Shown here: positions 27,007 to 35,859 of the stretch, one piece after another
Position numbering within the stretch: the first letter of the stretch is position 1
Layout: the number at the start of each line of letters is the position of its first letter
Assembly (NCBI RefSeq): GCF_902150045.1
Contig: NZ_CABFVU010000004.1
Coordinates: 744,001-808,000 of the forward strand
DNA: 64,000 nucleotides
From: Chitinophaga polysaccharea
Lineage (GTDB): Bacteria > Bacteroidota > Bacteroidia > Chitinophagales > Chitinophagaceae
Direction of reading: 5' to 3'
Translations under genes and position numbers: made by a program
Notes under the pieces: model-generated
Told to the model about the DNA's origin: nothing
The model's input: only the letters and a program-made list of their open reading frames with translations
Database searches by the model: none

Positions 27007-28080
27007 ATGTTTATAATAGATGCACATCTTGATCTGAGCATGAATGCGCTGGAATGGAACAGGGACCTGCAACAGCCGGTAACTGCCATTCGCGCAAGAG
27101 AAGCCGGCATGAATGATAAACCAGACCGCGCCAAAGGCGTAGTGGCGTTCCCCGAATTGCGGAAAGGAAATATCGGGTTGGTGGTAGCCACGCAAATCGG
27201 CCGCTATGTGGCGCCGGATAATCCTTTGCCGGGATGGCATTCACCGGAACAGGCCTGGGCGCAGACGCAGGGCCAGCTGGCCTGGTATAAAGCTATGGAA
27301 GATGCCGGTGAAATGGTGATGATCAAAGATCTGCAAGGCCTTGAGCAACACCTGCAGCTATGGAATAACGGTACTCCGAACGATAAAAAGCCTATTGGTT
27401 ATATTCTCAGCCTGGAAGGGGCCGATTCCATCGTGAATCTGGAATACCTGGAACGTGCCTATAACAACGGATTGCGGGCTATAGGGCCTGCGCATTACGG
27501 GCCTGGCCGCTATGCCAACGGTACCGATGCCACCGGCCACCTGAACGAACAGGGCAAACAGCTGATCAGGGAAATAGAGCGGCTTCATATGATCCTTGAT
27601 GCCACCCATCTTTGCGACGATGCCTTCTGGGATGCGATGGACCTGTTTAACGGCGCCGTATGGGCCAGTCACAATAACTGCCGTGCCCTGGTAAATCACA
27701 ACCGCCAGTTCAGTGATGATATGATTAAAGTCCTCATTCAGAAAGGCGCTGTTATCGGTGGCGCCCTCGATGCCTGGATGATGGTACCCGATTGGGTGCG
27801 TGGGCAGTCCGATCCCCGTAGTATGGGCTGTAACCTGGAAAAAATGATCGATCACATGGATCATATCTGCCAGATCGCCGGCAACTCCCTCCATGTGGGC
27901 ATTGGCACCGACCTGGATGGCGCCTTTGGCAAAGAGCAGTGCCCTTACGACCTGGAAACAATTGCCGATATGCAGCAACTGCCCGCCCTCCTCGGCAAAA
28001 GAGGCTACAGCGCAGCCGACATCGATAACGTAATGCACGGCAACTGGCTCCGCTTCCTCCGGAACGCCTGGCGCGGGTGA
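27007..28080 (+). CDS. membrane dipeptidase (renal dipeptidase-like, peptidase M19)
   Basis: A 357-residue zinc dipeptidase. The metal ligands are visible: FIIDAHLDLSMNAL (HxD), the bridging Glu in YILSLEGADSI, His in ILDATHLCDDAFWD, His in VWASHNNCRALVNHNRQ, and Asp in IGTDLDGAFGKEQ. It hydrolyses dipeptides, including those with C-terminal D-residues. No signal peptide is evident, so it is probably cytoplasmic, unlike the vertebrate enzyme. Likely an operon with RidA. Confidence 0.92.
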   Translation: MFIIDAHLDLSMNALEWNRDLQQPVTAIRAREAGMNDKPDRAKGVVAFPELRKGNIGLVVATQIGRYVAPDNPLPGWHSPEQAWAQTQGQLAWYKAMEDAGEMVMIKDLQGLEQHLQLWNNGTPNDKKPIGYILSLEGADSIVNLEYLERAYNNGLRAIGPAHYGPGRYANGTDATGHLNEQGKQLIREIERLHMILDATHLCDDAFWDAMDLFNGAVWASHNNCRALVNHNRQFSDDMIKVLIQKGAVIGGALDAWMMVPDWVRGQSDPRSMGCNLEKMIDHMDHICQIAGNSLHVGIGTDLDGAFGKEQCPYDLETIADMQQLPALLGKRGYSAADIDNVMHGNWLRFLRNAWRG

Positions 28081-28299
28081 GGTGGCGCCTTCGGCGCCAC
28101 GCGGATTTTGTCTTGGAACACTGATTACGCTGATTATAATGATTTCCCTGAGTTTTTATTTTGGGATTTTAAAAATGATTTTAAAAGTTGTTGAGAGATA
28201 TAAGCGGGTGTGCTTTTATCTCCCTTAACTATAATTTAAATTTAAAAGTAAAAATCAAACTAATCATTATAATCAGCGTAATCAGTGTTCCAAGACAAA
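28081..28299. repeat. intergenic repeat element with 38-bp perfect inverted arms
   Basis: A GC-rich hairpin (GTGGCGCC / GGCGCCAC, TTC loop) at 28082-28100 is followed by CGCGGAT and then a 38-bp arm at 28107-28144. Its exact reverse complement is at 28262-28299, enclosing 117 bp without a gene. The arm contains GATTATAATGATT. A related half-copy, in the same order (GC hairpin, ACGCGGAT, TTGTCT, GATTATAATGATT), is at 59051-59105, so this is a dispersed family, perhaps a non-autonomous mobile repeat. Confidence 0.75.
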
Positions 28300-28326
28300 C
28301 TCCGCTATTTTTATTAATTTGCACGA

Positions 28327-29310
28327 ATGAATTTTCTCGAAGTATCAAACATCAGCAAGGAACTGCACGGCGCTTATATTTTAAAGAATGTCAGCTTTAC
28401 ACAACAGGCCTTTCAGAAAATAGTAATAGCGGGCGAAACCGGTTCCGGTAAAAGCACGCTGATGAAAATTGTGGGCGGCATGGCCCAGGCCGACAGCGGC
28501 ACCGTAATGTTTGAGGGCAAGCGTGTAAAGGGCTCGCTGGAAGTATTGATACCAGGGCATCCGGGCACAGCCTATCTGTCCCAGCATTTTGAACTGAGAA
28601 ATAATTACCGGGTAGAGGAAATTCTGTCCTATGCCAATAAGCTCACCGATGAAGACGCAGCGCAGATCTATAATATCTGCCGCATCTCCCATCTTCTGAA
28701 AAGAAAAACAGACCAGCTCTCGGGTGGTGAAAAGCAGCGCATTGCCATGGCCCGGCTGCTGATATCCTCTCCCAGGCTATTTTTACTGGATGAGCCCTAC
28801 TCCAACCTGGATATGATCCATAAGAGCATCCTGAAAAATGTGATCAGCGATATAGGCGGGAAGCTGGGTATTACGGTGATGCTGATCTCCCATGATCCCG
28901 TGGATATACTGCCCTGGGCAGATGAGATACTGGTGATGAAAGACGGGGAAATAGTACAACAGGGATCGCCGCAGCAGATCTATAACCAGCCGGTCAATGA
29001 ATATGTGGCGGGGCTGTTTGGAAAATATAATTTGCTCGCTCCCGGGAAGGCCGCTGTACTGGAAGGTTTGCCGGGTATTGAGCTGAACGGCAGGCCCGTT
29101 TTTATAAGACCGGAAGATTTCAGGATCGTACGCACCAAAAAAGATGCAATACCCGGTAAGGTCCGTGATATTGCCTATTACGGAAGTTTTCTTGAAGCGG
29201 AAGTAGCGTTGGGAGAGGAGATAGTTACCATCAGAACCACGGATACCCACCTCAAAAAAGGCGCTGCCGTGAATGTAAGCGTGGCGCCGGAAACCATCTG
29301 GTATTTTTAG
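28327..29310 (+). CDS. orphan ABC transporter ATP-binding protein with TOBE-like C-terminus
   Basis: A 327-residue ABC ATPase. Walker A is AGETGSGKSTLM, the signature LSGGEKQRIAMARLL, Walker B RLFLLDEP, and the H-loop LISHDP. Residues ~240-327 form a TOBE-type regulatory barrel (VFIRPEDFRIVRTKKD to VAPETIWYF), as in PotA/MalK/FbpC-like importers. No permease or binding protein is adjacent, so its partner is elsewhere and the substrate unknown. TTAATTTG (28314-28321) lies five bases before the ATG, suggesting a very short leader or none. Confidence 0.88.
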   Translation: MNFLEVSNISKELHGAYILKNVSFTQQAFQKIVIAGETGSGKSTLMKIVGGMAQADSGTVMFEGKRVKGSLEVLIPGHPGTAYLSQHFELRNNYRVEEILSYANKLTDEDAAQIYNICRISHLLKRKTDQLSGGEKQRIAMARLLISSPRLFLLDEPYSNLDMIHKSILKNVISDIGGKLGITVMLISHDPVDILPWADEILVMKDGEIVQQGSPQQIYNQPVNEYVAGLFGKYNLLAPGKAAVLEGLPGIELNGRPVFIRPEDFRIVRTKKDAIPGKVRDIAYYGSFLEAEVALGEEIVTIRTTDTHLKKGAAVNVSVAPETIWYF

Positions 29311-29714
29311 GGTTTCATTCCCAGGATCTTTTTTCCTGCAAACCCGTTGTAGGGTTTGTTTTGCAGCATCACCCCTGTTCTGTCCCAGGACACGGCGTAA
29401 TGTATTACCACCACCACCGCCAGCACAATGCTTTCACGCGGGTAGCCCAGCGACAATAACGACCACACCGCTGCACCAAATAAAAGAAGTTCCAGTAATA
29501 GTCGTGCTACCCCCGGAATAGCCACCGGTGCAGGCTTCGGGTCGTTGGGGATACGGAATACACCCCACAGCACTGCGGCGGTGAGTGGAAATGCCACCAC
29601 CAGTACATAAGAAAGCCATCCTTCGCCAAAGTGCCATCCCCGGTATCCCAGTATCACCAGCATCAATATCTCCAGCAGAAAGCGGATAATCAAGTTTAAA
29701 GGATGAGTGTTCAT
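29307..29714 (-). CDS. YrdB-family (DUF2568) membrane protein
   Basis: A 135-residue inner-membrane protein with four predicted helices: ~8-26, ~32-54, ~70-90 and ~92-112. The YrdB-like motifs are FLLEILMLVILGYRGW, a short linker ending VFRIPNDPKPAPVAIPG, and RLLLELLLFGAAVWSL. The function of the family is unknown. It overlaps the convergent ABC ATPase gene by 4 bp. Confidence 0.85.
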   Translation of the reverse strand: MNTHPLNLIIRFLLEILMLVILGYRGWHFGEGWLSYVLVVAFPLTAAVLWGVFRIPNDPKPAPVAIPGVARLLLELLLFGAAVWSLLSLGYPRESIVLAVVVVIHYAVSWDRTGVMLQNKPYNGFAGKKILGMKP

Positions 29715-29775
29715 GTAATTGTTTGTCCCAAAATAAATATTTCTTTTATCTTAAGCAGCTGAAAAATTAACTGTT

Positions 29776-30453
29776 ATGAAAAAATACTTCGTTGTTGTGT
29801 GTGTGGCGCTGCTGAATATAACCGGTTCCCTCTTTGCCCAATCGCCGCTGCGATTCGCTAAGGATGTTAATACCATCAGGGAATTTGACAAAATGTATGA
29901 AGCTCCTGAGCATCCCATACTGTTTGTGGGCAGCTCATCCATCAGGAAGTGGGACGACCTGGAGCGCAATTTCAGCCGGTACGTGGTATTGAACAGGGGA
30001 ATTGGGGGAGCGGAGACCAACGACATTACCTATTTTGCCAGGGATATTATTTTCCCGTATCAGCCCCGGCAGATCGTGATCTATGTGGGAGAAAACGATT
30101 TAACAAATGAGGCGGCTACCGCAGATACTTTATTGCAGAGGTTTAAAATACTGTACACCACCATCAGGAGTAAGCTCCCGGAAGTACCGGTTGTATATAT
30201 TTCCATGAAACCAAGTCCTTCCCGGGAAAAGTTCTTCCAAAAGGCGAAGCAGTCGAATGCACTCATCAAAGATTATATCTCCAAAGAAAAAAATATACGA
30301 TACGTTGATATTTTCTCCCTGATGCTTGATAAAGCAGGAAAACCGCGCCGGGAGCTTTTTGTGGAAGATATGCTGCATATGAATAAGGCGGGATATGCCA
30401 TCTGGGAAAAAGCTGTTCAGCCGCTTTTGTTAAAGAGACAGACGGGAAAGTAA
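29776..30453 (+). CDS. SGNH/GDSL hydrolase, secreted
   Basis: A 225-residue exported esterase-type protein; signal peptide 1-21 (ending LFAQ). The blocks are: I, FVGSSSIRKWDDLE with the Ser nucleophile; II, NRGIGGAETNDITYF (Gly oxyanion); III, YVGENDLTN (Asn oxyanion); V, EDMLHMNKAGYAIWE with catalytic Asp/His (DMLH). It resembles PAF-acetylhydrolase-like esterases in Bacteroidota. The substrate is unknown, probably acyl or acetyl esters of glycans or lipids. Confidence 0.9.
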   Translation: MKKYFVVVCVALLNITGSLFAQSPLRFAKDVNTIREFDKMYEAPEHPILFVGSSSIRKWDDLERNFSRYVVLNRGIGGAETNDITYFARDIIFPYQPRQIVIYVGENDLTNEAATADTLLQRFKILYTTIRSKLPEVPVVYISMKPSPSREKFFQKAKQSNALIKDYISKEKNIRYVDIFSLMLDKAGKPRRELFVEDMLHMNKAGYAIWEKAVQPLLLKRQTGK

Positions 30454-30513
30454 ACGTAACGGCATATATAGAAAAAAAGTATCTTGCCGCCTGATTAATA
30501 CCTTTTACAGCAC

Positions 30514-30972
30514 ATGATACTGGATACACTGCAGAACGCCCATCTTTACTACCGCCTCGGCGTTAAATTTATCAAGGCTTTTGAATACCTGGCACAAACA
30601 GACCTGGTGAACCTGGAGAAAGGGAAGTATGAAATAGACGGGAGCAATATCTTCGCTATCGTTAATGAATACGATACAGTAGATGCCTCCACCGAACAAA
30701 TGGAGGCGCATAAGAAGTACATCGATATCCAGTATATGGTGTCCGGTTCAGAACTGATAGGTCATGATTTCCTGGGCGAGCAGGTGCCTTCCAAAGCATA
30801 CGATGAAGCGGCCGACTACCAGCTGTTTGCAGAGCATCCTGTGTTCTTCTCCCGGTTGGAAAAAGGCATGTTCGCCATTTTTTTTCCTACCGACCTGCAT
30901 ATGCCTAATATCAGGGTGAGCACGCCAATGCCGGTAAAAAAAGTAGTGATTAAAATAGCGGTGAGCTTATAG
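30514..30972 (+). CDS. YhcH/YjgK/YiaL-family protein
   Basis: A 152-residue cupin-like protein of the YhcH/YiaL (DUF386, EbgC/TabA) family. Motifs: MEAHKKYIDIQYMVSGSELIG (the conserved HxxYxDIQ region that carries metal ligands) and FFSRLEKGMFAIFFPTDLHMPNI (second His-containing strand). Relatives are linked to sialic-acid or sugar-acid metabolism and biofilm traits. The substrate is not evident. It precedes a Gfo/Idh/MocA oxidoreductase by 66 bp. Confidence 0.9.
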   Translation: MILDTLQNAHLYYRLGVKFIKAFEYLAQTDLVNLEKGKYEIDGSNIFAIVNEYDTVDASTEQMEAHKKYIDIQYMVSGSELIGHDFLGEQVPSKAYDEAADYQLFAEHPVFFSRLEKGMFAIFFPTDLHMPNIRVSTPMPVKKVVIKIAVSL

Positions 30973-31038
30973 TATTTCCCGGAAATTACCGTTCATCATT
31001 TCGTTATAAAAAACAGTACATATTTCCTAGTTTTAGGG

Positions 31039-32124
31039 ATGCGTTCTGTTTTTTTTACTTTTCTGCTGATGCACATTTTTGGCTGCATCATGGCCCAGCC
31101 ACTGCGTGTAGCCGTTGCCGGAGTATCGCACGGGCATGCGGCTTTTATTCTTGGTCGCCCTGATAAAGGGGACATACAGATTGTAGGCATCTACGAGCCT
31201 GATACGGCCGTAGCGAGGTTGAGAGCCCGGCAATACCATCTTCCACAGAATATCTTTTATACTAACCTGGATAAAATGCTGGATGCGGTAAAGCCTGCTG
31301 CAGTACTGGCATTTGGCTCCATTAAAGCCCACCGCGAAGTGGTGGAAGCCGCTGCGCCGCGTGGTATCCATATTATGGTGGAGAAGCCGCTGGCCACCAC
31401 AGTAGCCGATGCAGAATACATGGAGTCGCTGGCCCGCAGGCATAAAGTACAACTGCTTACAGACTATGAAACCAGCTGGTATCCTTCCGTTGCCAAAACC
31501 TTCCAGCTGCTGGAAGACAGCAGTTACGCCGGGAAAATAAGAAAGGTAACGGTGAATGATGGTCACCAGGGGCCAAAGGAAATTGGCTGCGGACCGGAAT
31601 TCCTGAACTGGCTCACCGACCCGGTATTAAACGGGGGCGGCGCTCTCATGGATTTTGGCTGTTATGGCGCCAATCTTATGACGGCGCTTATGAAAAACCG
31701 TTTGCCCGTATCCGTTACTGCAGTAGCTCGTCACTTTAAGCCGCAGGTATATCCTAAAGTAGAAGATGATGCCACTATCCTGGTTGATTACGGCGATGTG
31801 CAATGCACCATACAGGCCTCGTGGAACTGGAGCTTCAGTCGTAAGGATATGGAAGTATATGGCGATAAAGGTTACCTCATTGCCGCCGATAAAAATACCC
31901 TGGTTCAACGTAACAATGAACGGATGCCGGCTGTAACACGCCGTATAACGGCAACGGATATACCGGTATATGAAGATCCGTTCCGGTACCTGATAGATGT
32001 GCTGAACGGAAAAGTAAACATGCCTGCATACGGGTTGTACGCGCCGGCCAATAATGTAATTGTAGTGAGGATACTGGCTGCAGCCCGCGAATCTGTACGT
32101 ACCGGCAAGGCCGTTAAATTCTGA
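31039..32124 (+). CDS. secreted Gfo/Idh/MocA-family oxidoreductase
   Basis: A 361-residue NAD(P)-dependent sugar oxidoreductase with an N-terminal signal peptide (residues 1-19, ending IMAQ), as often in Bacteroidota. The Rossmann start is LRVAVAGVSHGHAAFILG; the dinucleotide/catalytic region has HIMVEKPLATTVADAEYM, the EKP motif of the family. The C-terminal alpha/beta domain includes LMDFGCYGANLMTALM. The loss of the classical GxGxxG (here GVSHGH) is shared by some exported members. Substrate unknown. Confidence 0.85.
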   Translation: MRSVFFTFLLMHIFGCIMAQPLRVAVAGVSHGHAAFILGRPDKGDIQIVGIYEPDTAVARLRARQYHLPQNIFYTNLDKMLDAVKPAAVLAFGSIKAHREVVEAAAPRGIHIMVEKPLATTVADAEYMESLARRHKVQLLTDYETSWYPSVAKTFQLLEDSSYAGKIRKVTVNDGHQGPKEIGCGPEFLNWLTDPVLNGGGALMDFGCYGANLMTALMKNRLPVSVTAVARHFKPQVYPKVEDDATILVDYGDVQCTIQASWNWSFSRKDMEVYGDKGYLIAADKNTLVQRNNERMPAVTRRITATDIPVYEDPFRYLIDVLNGKVNMPAYGLYAPANNVIVVRILAAARESVRTGKAVKF

Positions 32125-32148
32125 TAAATTAAACTGTATTAAAAAGAG

Positions 32149-32262
32149 AAAGAGGCTGTATCATAAATAACTTTTACCCGATTTTACTCGGGTACCGGGT
32201 GGAGAAAATTTTCGTATATGCGATTCTCACACCCATTAAGTTAGTTATGATACAGCCTCTTT
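32149..32262. repeat. 114-bp inverted-repeat element (possible MITE, may also terminate)
   Basis: An 18-bp perfect inverted repeat, AAAGAGGCTGTATCATAA (32149-32166) and its complement (32245-32262), extended by a further 7 bp with one mismatch. The arms enclose ~64 bp. GAGGCTGTATCATAA-type ends resemble transposon terminal repeats. The site lies 25 bp after the oxidoreductase stop, so the stem could also stop transcription. The remaining DNA to 32527 shows no gene. Confidence 0.6.
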
Positions 32263-32527
32263 TGCTGTAAACAGGTTTTCTACTATATTGCGCACTTAAA
32301 TTTAACCGCCGTGAAATCCGTTGTTAATGGCCGCTTTATCCCCGGGGATAGGCCAGATCCGCTTTCCTGCTTAAATAATATTTCCCCGCTATATGCAACC
32401 CTATGCCTTTCAATTACCTTGAGTTTTTTATAGCCCTGCGATCTTTTTAGACGGAAGAAATCGTAACTTAACTATATAGTTAAAACAGGATAGGCGTGAA
32501 CGTTATTTCTGATGAAAAACTGGTATT

Positions 32528-33016
32528 ATGAGATTTAACTGTTTCTATATCATTTTCCTCAACATAGGCATCCTTTATTCCGGTATCAGCTCCAAAGCCC
32601 AGCAGGCCCCCACTTTCAGCGATACATATCAGCAACTAAGCCGGTTTATGGACTCCGCGCTTGTGCCCATGAAGAGCGGCACTACCAGTCTTGCTTTCTC
32701 CGTAAAAGCAGAAATAGATCACGGCGCTATCACTAAACTGGATTGCTCCACCAATGTGGCAGGTAACCTGAAACCACGCATCTTCAGGCTGGAAGAACTG
32801 GATATTAAATGGAATAAATTTACCGGGAAAAGCGGGAGGTATTATGTGATCATCCCCGTGTATTTTATAGTGGAGCACAGCACTGGTAAAATACAGCTCA
32901 ACTCAAAAACGGAGTTCACCAATGGATTTTATTTTGACGATGGCGATCTGTTCGATAACAAGCCCCTTAATAATTATTATTTCTTAAAGCCCATTTACCT
33001 GCAGCGCTACCTCTGA
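32528..33016 (+). CDS. hypothetical exported protein
   Basis: A 162-residue protein with signal peptide 1-25 (ending SKAQ). The mature part is beta-rich (SLAFSVKAEIDHGAITKLDCS, YYVIIPVYFIVEHSTG) and ends in NNYYFLKPIYLQRYL. I do not recognise the family; no catalytic motif is apparent. It is probably periplasmic. Its 3' end overlaps the convergent AraC-type gene by 33 bp. Confidence 0.65.
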   Translation: MRFNCFYIIFLNIGILYSGISSKAQQAPTFSDTYQQLSRFMDSALVPMKSGTTSLAFSVKAEIDHGAITKLDCSTNVAGNLKPRIFRLEELDIKWNKFTGKSGRYYVIIPVYFIVEHSTGKIQLNSKTEFTNGFYFDDGDLFDNKPLNNYYFLKPIYLQRYL

Positions 33017-33394
33017 AGAAGCTGCATGCTGCAGCCTGTACTGGGAAGGGGTAACTCCTTCAAAGCGTTTGAAAAATTTGGTGAAATTAGAATTGTCGAA
33101 TGTTAGCTTTGCCGCAATATCCGTAATGGTAAGCGTTTGTTCCAGCAGCATTTTCCTGGCTTCTTCCATTAATCTCATCTCAAAAAAGTAACAGGGCGCA
33201 TGACCGGTATGCAACTTAATGGTATTGCTCAGGTGTACCGGGTGAATGAATAACAGGCGGGCAAAGTCCTGGATATGATACATCTTGTCTATGCGGCCAT
33301 CCATTACCTGGTCTATATGTTCATTCACCGCGGCAATAAAGTCTGCGGTAATTTCTGCTTTCCTTGTCTGGTATTTTTTCGGAAGAACGGGCAT
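32984..33394 (-). CDS. small AraC-family helix-turn-helix regulator
   Basis: A 136-residue protein that is little more than an AraC DNA-binding domain: INEHIDQ-type lead-in, then HIQDFARLLFIHPVHLSNTIKLHTG (first HTH), TITDIAAKLTFDNSNFTKFFKRFEG (second HTH) and TPSQYRLQHA. There is no sensor domain; it may be a stand-alone regulator or depend on a partner. Targets unknown. Confidence 0.85.
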   Translation of the reverse strand: MPVLPKKYQTRKAEITADFIAAVNEHIDQVMDGRIDKMYHIQDFARLLFIHPVHLSNTIKLHTGHAPCYFFEMRLMEEARKMLLEQTLTITDIAAKLTFDNSNFTKFFKRFEGVTPSQYRLQHAASSEVALQVNGL

Positions 33395-33517
33395 GCTGTT
33401 TTATATCTTATCTAAAGATACTAAATGATGTTATCATGCAAAAGGTGAAAACGACTTTAACATTTTTTAAAGGTTACCTTTTTCAGGTTGCCTGTATAAA
33501 GGTTAAATTCTCCTGTT

Positions 33518-34387
33518 ATGCGTCTTTCACTCTATTACCTGGGTATCCCCCTGCTGGCGCTGTGTGCCTGCCAGGGAAACATGAACAAGGAAATGAGGGC
33601 CTATGCTGCCACTGCAGACTCCACTTCTTTCTCCAACGACATCACCGATCTTAATTCCGCTTCCCGCAAAAGAGTAAAATCAGCCGACGTGCGATGCCGC
33701 GTCAGTAATGTGTTTGCAGCCGCTTCACATATGGAGCAGCTGGTTATGCGCCTGGGCGGTATTGTAGTGGAAAGTAATTTACAGAATGAAGAAGTGCAGC
33801 ATTTCAATGTGCCTTATTCAGCAGATTCTGTAAAGGACATACAGCTTTACACACCCGTTGCCAATCTCACGCTGAAAGTACCGGTGGCGCATCTTGATTC
33901 CGTGGTATATGATCTTACTGCCAATGCTAAATTTATTGATCACCGCGTGGTAAAAGACCAGGACATGACCATGAAATACCTGGCCAATGCGCTGAAGAAC
34001 GAACGCCAGGAACAGCAGGAAGCACAATTGAGCAAAGTAGCGCCTGCAAAGAAAGGAACTACCCTTGATGTGGTGGAGTACAAAGACCAGAAAGGGGATG
34101 CAGCGATAAACCGGCAGATGGATAACCTCGTGATACTGGATGATGTGGCTTATTCTACTTTCACGGTGCAATTGTTTCAGCCACAGGTTACCGATGAGCA
34201 GGTGATCGTTAACCCCGAGAGGATCACCCGTGCAGGCTTTGGCACAGAGCTGTTGGTAGCGCTGCGTGGCGGCGCAGAAATTTTCCGCAACCTCCTGCTT
34301 TTCTTTATCCGGCTGTGGCCATTTATACTGGCAGGCGTACTGGCCTGGCTGGCTTATCGCAAATTATTATGGCGTAAAAGTAGTTAA
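33518..34387 (+). CDS. DUF4349-like membrane lipoprotein
   Basis: A 289-residue envelope protein. The signal peptide ends in a lipobox-like LCAC (Cys18). The DUF4349 core has VRCRVSNVFAAASHMEQLVMRLGG, then a beta/coil region typified by VANLTLKVPVAHLDSVVYDL and a coiled-coil KNERQEQQEAQLSK. A C-terminal membrane anchor (LLLFFIRLWPFILAGVLAWLAY) is followed by a basic tail. The function of the family is unknown. It overlaps the convergent hydrolase by 4 bp. Confidence 0.85.
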   Translation: MRLSLYYLGIPLLALCACQGNMNKEMRAYAATADSTSFSNDITDLNSASRKRVKSADVRCRVSNVFAAASHMEQLVMRLGGIVVESNLQNEEVQHFNVPYSADSVKDIQLYTPVANLTLKVPVAHLDSVVYDLTANAKFIDHRVVKDQDMTMKYLANALKNERQEQQEAQLSKVAPAKKGTTLDVVEYKDQKGDAAINRQMDNLVILDDVAYSTFTVQLFQPQVTDEQVIVNPERITRAGFGTELLVALRGGAEIFRNLLLFFIRLWPFILAGVLAWLAYRKLLWRKSS

Positions 34388-35085
34388 GCTTCGCTGAGAA
34401 ATGTTTCCAGTAATTGGTTAAACTCCGCCGGGCGTTCCATCATAGGTGCATGGCCGCATTTATCTATCATCACCAATGTAGCATGTGGTAAATAACGCCT
34501 GAATTCCCGGGCTACATCCGGCGGAGTAATTTTGTCTTCCATACCCCAGATCAACAATGTTCTTACCCGTATTTCCGGTAGCAGCGCCGCTACATAATTG
34601 CGGTTGGCAGATTTTGCCATTTTCACAATAGCATAGCATTTCCGGGCATCTGTGGTTGTTTGGAACACTTCAGCTACCAATGCATCTGTGGCTATAACAG
34701 GATCATAAAAAGTATAGGCTACCCGCTCGCGTATATAGGCATAATTGCCACGCTTAGGATAACTACCCATACTGGTATTTTCATAAAGACCGGAACTGCC
34801 GGTAAGGATTAACCTGGCTACCTGCGATGGATAGCGGTGGGTATAGAGGATGGCTACATGCCCACCCAGTGAGTTACCCACAAGGATCACCTGTTGCAGC
34901 CCTGCGTTGCGGATGTATTGATCAAGGAAGTTGGTAAGGTATTCGAGCCGGTCGTCGGAATGCGCTTCATAGATGGGCAGGGATGGAATATGAATATCAT
35001 AATGCGGTTGAAAATGTGCTACAACGCCTTCCCAGTTACTAAGTCCGCCAAAAAGCCCGTGCAATAGGATTATGCTTTGCTTCAT
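34384..35085 (-). CDS. alpha/beta-hydrolase
   Basis: A 233-residue alpha/beta-fold hydrolase. The oxyanion loop is LLHGLFGGLSNWEG, the nucleophile Ser is in LVGNSLGGHVAIL, the acid Asp in WGMEDKITPP and the His in DKCGHAPMMERP. The family includes esterases, carboxylesterases and C-C hydrolases, so the substrate is open. It is cytoplasmic (no signal peptide). Confidence 0.9.
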   Translation of the reverse strand: MKQSIILLHGLFGGLSNWEGVVAHFQPHYDIHIPSLPIYEAHSDDRLEYLTNFLDQYIRNAGLQQVILVGNSLGGHVAILYTHRYPSQVARLILTGSSGLYENTSMGSYPKRGNYAYIRERVAYTFYDPVIATDALVAEVFQTTTDARKCYAIVKMAKSANRNYVAALLPEIRVRTLLIWGMEDKITPPDVAREFRRYLPHATLVMIDKCGHAPMMERPAEFNQLLETFLSEA

Positions 35086-35134
35086 ATCTTTTTTGATACA
35101 AAACTATTGCTGGGAAAATTACGCGGCTGTGATC

Positions 35135-35743
35135 TCAGTCACAAAAGGTGCGGCGCTGGTCCAGGAGGTATAACCGCGCCCTGCTCAAGGCTTCCCGGCT
35201 GGTATACAGGTAGCGTGCAATATTGGTCAGCGATATTTTCTGTATGATGGCGGGGCGTCTTTCCAACAGGAACCGGTAACGCTGCAGTGGTGTTTTCAGG
35301 GAAAGGATATACTGATGCTCGGATTGCTGCTCCAGCAGTTCCTGGTACAGCTGCAGGTTTACATGCAGCAGGTTCATATGTAGATCGTACAGGGGTTGCA
35401 GCTTTTTGATATTTATTCTCAGCACTACCGCGTCTTCCACGGCAATAATGCTGACAGCGGAAGGTGCTTTCCTGTTATAGCTTTCACAGTTGGCAAGAAA
35501 ATCATCGGCGAAGCCGAACTTCACTATTTTTTCATTTCCATCCTCATCAAGTATAGAAAATTTAAACATGCCGGAGATCACAAAAGCAGAATACCGGGCA
35601 ACTTTACCGTACCTGAGGAAGGCGTCTCCTTTTTTAATGTGCTTTACAGTGGCAATACTATCCAGTAACTGCCATTCTGCCTGGGTTACTACCGGGTATT
35701 TTTTCATGAGACGATCATACCAGGCGGGCAATACTTGATCCAT
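35135..35743 (-). CDS. Crp/Fnr-family transcriptional regulator
   Basis: A 202-residue regulator with an N-terminal cyclic-nucleotide-binding beta-roll (~25-120: IKKGDAFLRYGKVARYSAFVISGMFKF) and a C-terminal winged helix (~150-195: KISLTNIARYLYTSREALSRA). The ATG at 35743 is used; in-frame codons further upstream code an unlikely Cys/Trp-rich extension. The cAMP-binding residues are not conserved in a clear way, so the ligand is uncertain. Confidence 0.87.
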   Translation of the reverse strand: MDQVLPAWYDRLMKKYPVVTQAEWQLLDSIATVKHIKKGDAFLRYGKVARYSAFVISGMFKFSILDEDGNEKIVKFGFADDFLANCESYNRKAPSAVSIIAVEDAVVLRINIKKLQPLYDLHMNLLHVNLQLYQELLEQQSEHQYILSLKTPLQRYRFLLERRPAIIQKISLTNIARYLYTSREALSRARLYLLDQRRTFCD

Positions 35744-35797
35744 GTCGGCAATTGTTTGCCTGCAAGATAATGAATCGTATTTATTTTCAAACCACCA

Positions 35798-35831
35798 GCA
35801 AAAGAAGCAGCAGGGACGTTCCTGCTGCTTC
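35798..35831 (-). terminator. intrinsic terminator of the DUF2383 gene
   Basis: An 11-bp perfect stem (GAAGCAGCAGG / CCTGCTGCTTC) with a 6-nt loop. On the minus strand it is followed by TTTTGC, 28 bp after the DUF2383 stop and upstream of the crp-like gene. Confidence 0.75.
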
Positions 35832-35859
35832 CAATGATGATATGTATACACTATCTGCT

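Noticed and set aside
28327..29310. Complete ABC transporter operon
   Set aside because: No permease or binding-protein gene is adjacent on either side.
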